Shown piece by piece: positions 36,855 to 45,103 of a stretch of 64,000 nucleotides of DNA; position 1 is the stretch's first letter; each line of letters starts with the position of its first letter. A model generated the notes under the pieces. That model was not told where the DNA came from. It did no database searches and saw nothing but the letters and a program-made list of their open reading frames with translations. The position numbers and the translations under genes are program-made. This DNA is from Gammaproteobacteria bacterium. GTDB taxonomy: Bacteria > Pseudomonadota > Gammaproteobacteria > SZUA-152. The DNA lies in assembly GCA_029882975.1 (NCBI GenBank), contig JAOUJW010000001.1:328969-392968 (forward strand). The letters run 5' to 3'.

Positions 36855-37694
36855 TTAAAACCCCCGCCGAGCAAAATAAGGTTTAATATCCACATAGGAA
36901 AAAACCGGACCATCCTTACAGATAAACTTGGAACCGTATTGACATCGTCCGCAGTGACCCACAGCACACTTCATATTACGCTCCATGCTCAAGTAAATGT
37001 TCTGCTCTCCTACTCGTCTCCCCAGAAGCTCACGCAAACACACCTGCATCATGATCTCAGGACCACACATCATCACCATAGTATCCTGATGAAACTCTAC
37101 TTGATCAAACAACTCGGTGACCAAGCCGACATGCCAAGGCCAATCGGGAGCACCTTTGTCTGCCGCCAGCAACACTTGAGTGTCTGGCAGTTGCAGCCAC
37201 TGCGCATAGCGTTCCCGCCATATCAAATCTTTAGGCAATTTTACACCTTGTAGAATACTTAAACGCCCATACTCGGAGCGACGTTTAGTGATGTAATTAA
37301 TCACCGACACAACAGGCGCACACCCTAAGCCGCCGGTAATCACCAACACATCCCTACCCTTAGCCTCTTGCAGAGGCCAACCCTGACCATAAGGACCGCG
37401 AATGCCGATGGTATCCCCATGCTGCAAACCCGCCAAGCCGCGAGTCACGCGACCGACGGCGCGAATAGTGTGATCCAACACATAGGGATCTTTCGGGTCT
37501 GAAACGATGGATATGGGCACTTCGCCCGCGCCGTATAAATACAGCATATTAAACTGGCCAGGCTTGAAATCGTATTGGTCACGACAGGCGGAATCCACAA
37601 ATGCCAAACGCAAAGTGAAGACCGAATGGGTTTCCTGGATGCGCTCCAGCACCTCCGCCGTTTTAGGCAAACTCTGCTCAGGACTGCAGCTCAT
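36855..37694 (-). CDS. hydG: Hydrogenase gamma subunit, FAD/NAD(P)-binding reductase
   Basis: From the ATG at 37694 (MSCSPEQSLPK) it is 279 residues. The longer frame to 37817 reads into hydB and looks non-coding. It is a ferredoxin-NADP reductase-like fold: FAD segment GQFNMLYLY, RGPYGQGWP, nucleotide motif VITGGLGCAPV, MMCGPEIMM, then a CxxxxCGRC-type FeS cluster (CAVGHCGRC plus CKDGP). It is the NAD(P)H diaphorase of the complex. It overlaps hydB by 17 nt, and its stop abuts the hydD start. Confidence 0.9.
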   Translation of the reverse strand: MSCSPEQSLPKTAEVLERIQETHSVFTLRLAFVDSACRDQYDFKPGQFNMLYLYGAGEVPISIVSDPKDPYVLDHTIRAVGRVTRGLAGLQHGDTIGIRGPYGQGWPLQEAKGRDVLVITGGLGCAPVVSVINYITKRRSEYGRLSILQGVKLPKDLIWRERYAQWLQLPDTQVLLAADKGAPDWPWHVGLVTELFDQVEFHQDTMVMMCGPEIMMQVCLRELLGRRVGEQNIYLSMERNMKCAVGHCGRCQYGSKFICKDGPVFSYVDIKPYFARRGF

Positions 37695-38790
37695 TGTGAA
37701 TGTCACTTGCTGTTTGCGTAATATCGATACCCACCGGACACCAACTGATACAACGGCCGCAACCCACACAACCACTGCGCCCATATTGCTGTTTCCAACT
37801 AACCAATTTGTGCACAAACCACTGTCGATACTGCAGACTCGTATTGGACCGCACGTTCAAACCGTGCATATAGCTGTGATCCAGGGTGAAGCAGGAGCTC
37901 CATTGACGATAATGCAACACCGTATCAGAAGGACTGTGAAAATCCTCTTGCACGTCATAACAGAAGCACGTGGGACAAACCGACGTACAGTTACCACAAG
38001 CGAGGCAGCGTTCCGCAACTTCATCCCAACAAGCGCTATCCAACAGTCGATCGCTAATCTGCTCCCCTAGGCTCGGCATCAACCGGGATTGGCTCGCGCC
38101 GGCAAAACGAATACGCTCTAATGCTTGTTGCGCTTGCTGTGATGTTACTGCTTGCGTCCATTGTGATATACCCCGTAAAACCGCATCCCCTGCCTCACTC
38201 CCGGCGCGCACGACAAACCCCTGCTCCAATTCCGTTAACTGGATATCCACATGGTCCGCCACCTGGGGTCCGTCACCGCTGGACGCACAAAAACAAGTAG
38301 GAGAACTGCAACCGCAATTCAATGCCAACAGTAATAGCCCCTGGCGACGCTGGGCATAAGCGGAATCGTTGTTCCCATTCCGCAGAAAGTGTGCATCCTG
38401 TAACTGCAAAGCCGCCACATCGCAGGCCCGGACACCTAATACCGCCATTGCCGGCTCCGGTGACTTTTCCGAGTCCGAGTCAAAATGCAACCGCCCGTGT
38501 GCATCCTTTTTTACCGTCCATAACACTTCTCGGGACTGGAACAGCAGCGGTTTTAACCCCTGCGGCCCCAAGGTCCAGTCAAACCATTGATTGTTATCTG
38601 TTTTGGTCAATACATAGGAACCCGGGGATTGTTGTAATTGCCACCCTTGCGGTAGCTGCCGCACGGATTGCAGCGGCTTAAAGACAATAGCGCCATTTTC
38701 GACTTGGGGCCCAAACAGCCGGTAACCTTGTTTGAGCACCTGATCAATCAAGGTTTGAAAATGCGAGCGGGGTAAGAAACCGTTGTCCAT
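37678..38790 (-). CDS. hydB: Hydrogenase beta subunit, 4Fe-4S electron transfer
   Basis: 370 residues. The N-terminal two thirds match the HydB/AsrA-type domain. The end has two 4Fe-4S cluster motifs, CLACGNCTSVCPTC and CVGCGRCISWCP. It is the first gene of the operon. The 189 bases before it hold only a weak ORF (38805-38993) and no FNR-type palindrome that I could recognise. Confidence 0.9.
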   Translation of the reverse strand: MDNGFLPRSHFQTLIDQVLKQGYRLFGPQVENGAIVFKPLQSVRQLPQGWQLQQSPGSYVLTKTDNNQWFDWTLGPQGLKPLLFQSREVLWTVKKDAHGRLHFDSDSEKSPEPAMAVLGVRACDVAALQLQDAHFLRNGNNDSAYAQRRQGLLLLALNCGCSSPTCFCASSGDGPQVADHVDIQLTELEQGFVVRAGSEAGDAVLRGISQWTQAVTSQQAQQALERIRFAGASQSRLMPSLGEQISDRLLDSACWDEVAERCLACGNCTSVCPTCFCYDVQEDFHSPSDTVLHYRQWSSCFTLDHSYMHGLNVRSNTSLQYRQWFVHKLVSWKQQYGRSGCVGCGRCISWCPVGIDITQTASDIHNELQS

Positions 38791-38979
38791 CGGTATGTTA
38801 TTCCTTACGCTGAGCGTTCTTCGATACGTCGATCTCTATTGTCCAGCGGTTCGAGACAGGCCGACTGGTATTGAAACACGACCATCTGATCTATAAGTAT
38901 GGACCAAATTCGGGGAAAGCGTAGCAATTGACGCAAGGCGTAAATCTGGCAAAACGGAAGAACAAGAGAAAAATAATAC

Positions 38980-40842
38980 CTAGCCCCTGGCATTCTGCTT
39001 TGGCGTTACCAGCGGAGTTGTGGGTATGCTAATCGTAAACTCTGAACCAAATCCTGCCACGCTGTTCACCGTGAGGGTCCCTTGCATTAACTCCACAAAT
39101 TGTTTCGCCAAGGTAAGACCAAGCCCTGTGCCGCCAAATTGCTTAGTGGTGGAACTGTCGGCCTGGGAAAACCGTTCAAATACCCTATCCAACTTGTCCG
39201 AATCAATGCCCACCCCCGTATCGCGAACGGAGAACACCGCCCATTCACCGTCGGCATCAAGACATTTGTACACAGTGAGTGTTATCGTTCCATCCCGGGT
39301 AAACTTGGCGGCATTGCTGAGCAAGTTTATCAGCGCTTGCTTTAAACGCGTCACATCAGCCTGTATCAGGTTCAGCTCCGGGGCGCAGGAAACAATTAAC
39401 GTATTATTATTCTGTTTGACCAACAATTGAGTCACTGATTCGAGACTGCCGACTAACTCGGGCACCAGAAACTCCTCATAGTGCAGCTCGATTTTTCCTT
39501 CTTCGATTTTAGCCACATCCAAAATATCGTTGATCAATGTCAACAAATGATGCCCGGCCGACTGTATTTTGCCAAAGTCCTCCACCAGCCCCTGTAGTTG
39601 ATTCGATTCGGCTTCTTCGCGCAACAGTTCACTGTAACCGATAATGGCATTGAGTGGCGTACGCAACTCATGACTCATATTCGCCAGAAAAATGTTTTTG
39701 GCACTGGTGGCTGCCAGTAACTTGGCGTTCACACTTTCCGTTTCACGGTTTATTAAATCTTTTTCCTGTAGTGTGGCTTGTAAGGTATCCGCCATATGGT
39801 TAAAACTACCGGATAAGGTATGCAATTCCTCGAAATTGGCTTGTTCCACTCGCAAGGCCAAATCTCCCTTAGCTATTTTTTCGGCTGTGTTAGCCACTGC
39901 CAGTATGGGTTTGGTTATCTGTCGCGCCAATACCATCCCTATTGCCAATGCCAACAACACAATCAATACCGTAAAACTGATGATCCACCATGCCACCTGT
40001 GTCAATGGCTGCATCACTTCGTCCCAGTTCAATTCTGCAACCAGGGTCATACCAATATCGGAAATTTCGCGGGAATATCCCAATACTTTATCTCCGTGGT
40101 AATTACGATAGATTCTTGCTCCCGTTTCTGTTTGGTGTAGCTCCCGATATGGCTGTGATACGATCTGCGAATTAGAGTCTCGCTGGGCCGCACCGGCGAC
40201 TATACGATTATTGGAATCCAGCAAATACGTTTGTGTCGAAGACCCAAAACCGGCCAGATCATATAATATCTGCTGTAAAAACTCCGATCGAAGTGAAAAC
40301 ACCAGCGTCCCAACCCTGGAACCGTGCTGCGATAGCGCAGCGCTTATCTTTAACTCCACCTTTTCGGTTTCCGGGGAATAGCTCAACACCAATGATTCCG
40401 ATAGAGGGCCCGAGTGATGCTGCCCTGGGGGAAAACTGTACACCGTCTGTTCCATCATCGCGTCCATAACAGTAACGTAAGTGACATTACTGGCGTCATG
40501 AAGAATGGGCGCCAAGCCTTTTTGTAAGATTTCACCAGTCTGTTGCCGTTGAACACGTGACAGCGCAGGGTTCAGCAAAACCAAAGCCGGATCTCGAATA
40601 ACCGGCATTTGCGAAAAATGCAAAACCAGACGTTGCTCCTCCTGCATCCGATAGCTAAGTGCACGTTGTTTTACGTTAGCAATGCCTTGCAGTATCTGCT
40701 GTGTGGTTACGATTTGCTGGGTGCGTTCATGCCAGTACACAAACGTGCTTATTGCGCTCACAAAGACCAGCACCAATAACTGATAGGACAGTATCAAACG
40801 AAACCGAAGGTTGTTGAAAAAAGAGGTGGAGCTTACGACCAT
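38980..40842 (-). CDS. Membrane sensor histidine kinase (dCache-like sensor, HAMP, HisKA, HATPase)
   Basis: 620 residues: TM1 at about 15-37, a 250-residue periplasmic Cache-like domain, TM2 at about 287-312, HAMP to about 365, a coiled stretch, and HisKA with the phospho-acceptor His in NMSHELRTPLNAI. HATPase boxes are NLLSNAAKFT (N), DTGVGI (G1) and FGGTGLGLTLAKQF (G2). No receiver domain is fused and no response regulator gene adjoins. It lies upstream of the hydrogenase operon on the same strand, so a role in its control is possible but unproven. Confidence 0.9.
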   Translation of the reverse strand: MVVSSTSFFNNLRFRLILSYQLLVLVFVSAISTFVYWHERTQQIVTTQQILQGIANVKQRALSYRMQEEQRLVLHFSQMPVIRDPALVLLNPALSRVQRQQTGEILQKGLAPILHDASNVTYVTVMDAMMEQTVYSFPPGQHHSGPLSESLVLSYSPETEKVELKISAALSQHGSRVGTLVFSLRSEFLQQILYDLAGFGSSTQTYLLDSNNRIVAGAAQRDSNSQIVSQPYRELHQTETGARIYRNYHGDKVLGYSREISDIGMTLVAELNWDEVMQPLTQVAWWIISFTVLIVLLALAIGMVLARQITKPILAVANTAEKIAKGDLALRVEQANFEELHTLSGSFNHMADTLQATLQEKDLINRETESVNAKLLAATSAKNIFLANMSHELRTPLNAIIGYSELLREEAESNQLQGLVEDFGKIQSAGHHLLTLINDILDVAKIEEGKIELHYEEFLVPELVGSLESVTQLLVKQNNNTLIVSCAPELNLIQADVTRLKQALINLLSNAAKFTRDGTITLTVYKCLDADGEWAVFSVRDTGVGIDSDKLDRVFERFSQADSSTTKQFGGTGLGLTLAKQFVELMQGTLTVNSVAGFGSEFTISIPTTPLVTPKQNARG

Positions 40843-40967
40843 ATAAACCCAGGCCCTAACTATTGATTATGGTTTAAATATATTTTCGTTCACCACATCA
40901 ATATCTTTAACCGATTCCAAACCACTTAACCCTATAATTTCTATTGTTTTCATGCAGTCTACGCCGT

Positions 40968-41297
40968 TCAATTATGGCCACTGATTTTGGCATGCAGGGG
41001 TTTGGTCGATTCAAACCGTTGCATCTGTTCCTCTGAAGCCGGTTCTTGATATTTGGCTTTCCATTCATCAAACGGCATACCGTATATCACTTCCCTGGCG
41101 GCATCGTAATCCATATCGATCCCTATTTCCTTGGCAGCACTTAAATACCACTTTGCCAAACAATTACGGCAAAACCCGGACAAATTCATCAAGTCAATAT
41201 TTTGTACATCCGTACGCTGTTGTAAATGGCCTACCAAGCCTCTAAATACGGCAGCTTCCAACTTTAACTTCCTGATTTCGTCGTTCGTTTCGTCCAT
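40968..41297 (-). CDS. DUF1244 protein
   Basis: 109 residues with the strongly conserved DUF1244 core: FRGLVGHLQQRTDVQNIDLM, GFCRNCLAKWY (CxxC) and the IYGMPFDEWKAKYQ end. It is a small helical cytoplasmic protein of unknown role, widespread in proteobacteria. It lies 17 bp after the macrodomain gene on the same strand. Confidence 0.92.
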   Translation of the reverse strand: MDETNDEIRKLKLEAAVFRGLVGHLQQRTDVQNIDLMNLSGFCRNCLAKWYLSAAKEIGIDMDYDAAREVIYGMPFDEWKAKYQEPASEEQMQRFESTKPLHAKISGHN

Positions 41298-41314
41298 TGT
41301 TGTTTCGCCTCTGT

Positions 41315-42049
41315 TTATTTAAACCAATCGGAGAATTCATCATTATCCAAACCGGTAATATCATCATCGTTCAGTTCCAACTCCCCCACTTCCACGTCCT
41401 CAATAGAACCTTCTGCAGTGTTGTGAGAACCGGGTGCAGCAATCCCAGCAACCGGCAACCCTGCCAAAGAGGCAAATGGACCGGCGTTTTCTGCTTTAAC
41501 ACTGGAAATAAAGGCTTCAAAACAGGCATCACGTACATAAATAGAAACGCGTTCAACCAAACTGTCCATACGGGCATCCCAGAATCGGAGAATAGCCCTA
41601 ATCATTGCCTGAGAACTCAAGCCGGCGGGAATTTCTCGCCCACCAGTGCCCAATGCGGGAAAGGCAATAGTGGCCCAATTGTTCGCCTCACACAATAACA
41701 GGCTGTTGGTCACTGCCTGTTCTATGTCACGACGCTCATCACCACTACCCATGGTAGGGCTGATAGCGTGAATCAATCCCTTGAACGGTAAATACCCCGC
41801 GCTGGTAAAAGTGGCCATACCTGACAAAAATTCACCATACTCCCGTATCAGTTGCTGCAGCTCCACTTGAATCCCGATACCGGCCGCCTCTGATACGACC
41901 GCGGCTATTCCGCGATCAGAAGCTAAATCGCCCTGGTTGGAACATACAATCACATCAGATTGGGCGCTTAACAAATCCCCCACTTGAATTACCAGTTCCC
42001 GGTCTGCATAACTAAAGGTACAGCTTTGTGTTTCCAACGCTATCTCCAT
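41315..42049 (-). CDS. Macrodomain protein (ADP-ribose binding)
   Basis: 244 residues. The first 180 form a macrodomain: IQVGDLLSAQSDVIVCSNQG, HAISPTMGSGDERRD, and the phosphate loop IAFPALGTGGREIP. These domains bind or hydrolyse ADP-ribose and its derivatives. The last 60 residues are acidic and Gly/Ala-rich with no known motif. It is in the same direction as DUF1244, possibly as an operon. Confidence 0.88.
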   Translation of the reverse strand: MEIALETQSCTFSYADRELVIQVGDLLSAQSDVIVCSNQGDLASDRGIAAVVSEAAGIGIQVELQQLIREYGEFLSGMATFTSAGYLPFKGLIHAISPTMGSGDERRDIEQAVTNSLLLCEANNWATIAFPALGTGGREIPAGLSSQAMIRAILRFWDARMDSLVERVSIYVRDACFEAFISSVKAENAGPFASLAGLPVAGIAAPGSHNTAEGSIEDVEVGELELNDDDITGLDNDEFSDWFK

Positions 42050-42273
42050 TGATTTACCGCTAAACCCTATCGCCAGAATCCAGCAAGCTCCGCTTAACTG
42101 TAATCTTTAACCCGAATAAATCAACATTGAACCGCTTCAAAGCGGATTCTACTGACTCACCTCTTATAATTATCGAATATAAACTTTTTCCAAACCCTAA
42201 TAACGTAAAGCAAAAGAATCGCTCTGACGGGTCGATAGGTATTGAGTCCCAGTAACAACCATTCCACATACGC

Positions 42274-43824
42274 ATGAGTCACAGACCCTATATTGAACCA
42301 AGCATTCGCGTAATCGCCGGTATTTTGGTAATACTCGCCGGCGCCATTGCTGTGTTGCGTCCGGAATGGCAATTGCCGGCGCTGGGATTCTTGATTGTTT
42401 TGGGTGTGAGTCTATTTCAATCGGGATTTACAGGGTTTTGCCTGACAGGAAAATTGCTGCAAAGCCTTGGATTTCGAAGCGAAATGGCACAAATACGCGC
42501 CATGGCAATTCATGACCCTCTCACCAAACTACCCAACCGAAACTTAATGGAGGACCGCGTACGACTGGCCCTGACTCGAGCCTTACGCAGTGATGAGAAA
42601 GTCGGTTTAATGATTATCGATCTGGACGCCTTTAAACATGTGAATGATGTGTACAGCCACAAGGTTGGGGATCAGCTTCTGGTCACGATGGCAAAAACCA
42701 TCAAAGAAAATATTCGCTCATACGATACCTTATGCCGCTGGGGCGGAGATGAATTCGCTTTGTTACTCCCGGACCTGAAGTCCGCAGCTGAAATACATTA
42801 TATCGGCAATAAAATCCTGCAGGCAGCAGCAGAAAACAGAGTACCGGAACAGGATGTCAACACCACTTTAAGTATTGGTGCCGCGGTATTTCCTGACGAC
42901 GCAGTGACTCAAGACACTTTGTTCATGCAAGCGGATAAAGCGCTGCATTATGCCAAAAGAAACGGACGCAACAACATACAAATTTTTCATGCCCTTCCGG
43001 AAGCGCAATCCGGTATTCTAAATATTGACCTAACCGCGCGACTCTCGGCAGCCGTACACAACCATAGTTTTAAGGTTTATTTCCAACCCGTTATCGACGC
43101 AAAAACCAATCAGGTCTGTCAAATCGAGGCTCTGGCTCGCTGGTACGATCATACCCACGGCTGGATTGACCCAAGCCTGTTTGTACCCATGGCTGAAAAT
43201 ATCGGCTTGATGGAAGACCTGGGTCTGCAAATTATCACCTCTGCGGTGGAATTCTATAAAGACCAGGACTGGAGCCAAAAAGTAAAACTGTCGGTAAACT
43301 TATCCGCCAGGGAATTTTTTTCTCGTCCTTTTAAACAAGGACTCAGGCAAATTATCCGCAGCCATAACCTGTTGGCGGAACAATTGATCATCGAAATCAC
43401 CGATGCAGACTGTCTGGATACCAACAATGCCAAAGAGATTATTACTCAATTGCACACAGAGGGTTTCAACGTCGTATTGGATAATTTCGGTACCGGTTTT
43501 TCGCCCATGTCACTGTTGCAGGAATTGGATGTTGAGGCTTTGAAAATTGATCGTGCCTTCATCAGCCAGATAACCAAGCATACTCCGGCCAAACAAGGTG
43601 AGGCCATGGTGAAAACCATGATCGAACTGGGCAGAGCCATGCAATTGAAAGTAACCGCAAAAGGTGTCGAAGACAGTCAAACCGCAGATCGCCTGCTCGA
43701 GTTAGGGGTGGATTATTTGCAGGGATACTATTTCTCTCCCCCTCTTCCCGGCGATGAATGCAAAGAGTTTGTCGAAAACAATTTCAGCCTCAACGCCCTG
43801 GACTCCATCAGCGCAGCTGACTAA
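42274..43824 (+). CDS. Membrane GGDEF-EAL protein with intact GGDEF and degenerate EAL
   Basis: 516 residues: an N-terminal DUF2892-like two-helix membrane segment (10-62), a GGDEF domain with intact GGDEF (RWGGDEFALL) and an RxxD inhibition site (RSYD) five residues before it, then an EAL domain. In EAL the Glu of IEALARW, the Asn of VNLSA and the Glu of IEITD remain. However, the DD pair reads LDNFGTG (second Asp to Asn) and AEGVE reads AKGVE (Glu to Lys). Two metal or catalytic positions are therefore lost. It probably makes c-di-GMP, with the EAL part as a regulatory or binding domain. Confidence 0.9.
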   Translation: MSHRPYIEPSIRVIAGILVILAGAIAVLRPEWQLPALGFLIVLGVSLFQSGFTGFCLTGKLLQSLGFRSEMAQIRAMAIHDPLTKLPNRNLMEDRVRLALTRALRSDEKVGLMIIDLDAFKHVNDVYSHKVGDQLLVTMAKTIKENIRSYDTLCRWGGDEFALLLPDLKSAAEIHYIGNKILQAAAENRVPEQDVNTTLSIGAAVFPDDAVTQDTLFMQADKALHYAKRNGRNNIQIFHALPEAQSGILNIDLTARLSAAVHNHSFKVYFQPVIDAKTNQVCQIEALARWYDHTHGWIDPSLFVPMAENIGLMEDLGLQIITSAVEFYKDQDWSQKVKLSVNLSAREFFSRPFKQGLRQIIRSHNLLAEQLIIEITDADCLDTNNAKEIITQLHTEGFNVVLDNFGTGFSPMSLLQELDVEALKIDRAFISQITKHTPAKQGEAMVKTMIELGRAMQLKVTAKGVEDSQTADRLLELGVDYLQGYYFSPPLPGDECKEFVENNFSLNALDSISAAD

Positions 43825-43837
43825 GTGGTAGATAGTT

Positions 43838-45082
43838 TCAGTACAATAGTTCCTCAAAGTACTGGCACTCCAGTTCGTCGGCGGCCACATCGACATACAT
43901 GACAACCACATCCACCTCGGCACCCTTAACACAAATATTGAAGCTATCTGCCCCTGTTTGCGAACCGGACGGATAAATCAGGAACACTCTTTTCACGCCA
44001 TAGCCCACCGCATATGCCAGTAGCGGCGCCACGTCCTGCTCCGGTATGTGGGTCCAACGTTTACCGGAGCGCACCCGGTCCCACTGCAGATTAATCAATG
44101 ACAGCAAACTCCCTTGCTTATTGGAGACAAATACATCCGGTTGCAATGGTACATGCTCCCGACTGCCCATCGAATCCTGTGCTAAAAATTTCTTAGGTCC
44201 TTTAAACTTGAACTCCAGAAGGTTTCCCAAACGACTGTTGCGCAGACGGGAAGTCATCGTTTCCTTGAACAAGGAATGCATATGGAAGGCAAAACACAGT
44301 GATTTCAGAGAACCACTGCGCGCATCCACCCGACTATGAGACAATAGTCTGCGGCAATGCGCAAAAAGCGTTTCATAACGGCTTGAGTGTCTATCAAAAT
44401 TCAGGTTTTGCCACGGAATAGACTCTAAAGGTTGGTTGGAAACTGCAGAAAAAACACGCAATAGCTCGGTGACTTTGCGCCGTATTCGCCCCGCCACCGC
44501 CAAATGCAGAAACAAAGTTAACATCTGTTTTAACAGCTGATTATAGGCATTATCCACGCTAAGCTCGTCGAACTCACAAACCGACATACCGGACGAGTGG
44601 CCGCTTTGCAATTGCTTATCCAGCAACAAGCGCCCTTTCAGCAGCTTCAGCTCGCCGTGATGACTCACATATGAGCGAATCATGCCTTTGCGAATCTGGT
44701 ACTGTAGATCCTCACAAAACTGGAAAATATACCGATCAAAAAAACTCAGGCTATGCAACCCGGCTGGCCGGTACACCGGCGATTGGGAGGGGTAGTAACC
44801 CGCCGCTCGCAGCATCTTTATCGTAACGTCTCTGGAAATTTGCTGTGAAATTTTGTCTCCGGCCAACTGCGGTAAAACTTCCACCGCACAACCCTCAAAA
44901 TAGAAGAACCCGCAGCGATTGAACGATAAGCGATTAAAACCCCAGTGAACGGCCTCAGCCGGAAAAAGGTGTTCATGTACCAACAGGGCCTGCGCATGAT
45001 GCGTGGATAAGGTTTTTTTACCGGCTATGGGTCGGTCCTGCACCAGGATAGTTTCACCTTCACGTACCTGCAAACTGTGCAT
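43838..45082 (-). CDS. McrC-family protein with substituted nuclease residues
   Basis: 414 residues matching McrC, the nuclease partner of the McrB GTPase: FFDRYIFQFCEDLQYQIRKG, a helical middle domain (DNAYNQLLKQMLTLF) and a C-terminal PD-(D/E)xK fold. In E. coli McrC the catalytic core is D...D-x-K. Here the first Asp is present (QPDVFV), but the second motif reads INLQWDR, with Asn and Gln in place of Asp and Lys. The fold looks complete otherwise. It may be an inactive nuclease, or one using a rearranged site. It is 21 bp after the McrB gene. Confidence 0.82.
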   Translation of the reverse strand: MHSLQVREGETILVQDRPIAGKKTLSTHHAQALLVHEHLFPAEAVHWGFNRLSFNRCGFFYFEGCAVEVLPQLAGDKISQQISRDVTIKMLRAAGYYPSQSPVYRPAGLHSLSFFDRYIFQFCEDLQYQIRKGMIRSYVSHHGELKLLKGRLLLDKQLQSGHSSGMSVCEFDELSVDNAYNQLLKQMLTLFLHLAVAGRIRRKVTELLRVFSAVSNQPLESIPWQNLNFDRHSSRYETLFAHCRRLLSHSRVDARSGSLKSLCFAFHMHSLFKETMTSRLRNSRLGNLLEFKFKGPKKFLAQDSMGSREHVPLQPDVFVSNKQGSLLSLINLQWDRVRSGKRWTHIPEQDVAPLLAYAVGYGVKRVFLIYPSGSQTGADSFNICVKGAEVDVVVMYVDVAADELECQYFEELLY

Positions 45083-45103
45083 TTGGGTGCTTAATGCTTC
45101 AAA

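Noticed and set aside
38805..38993. 62-codon ORF between the histidine kinase and hydB
   Set aside because: No ribosome site, overlaps the kinase end, and the sequence does not look like a protein; more likely the hydrogenase promoter region.
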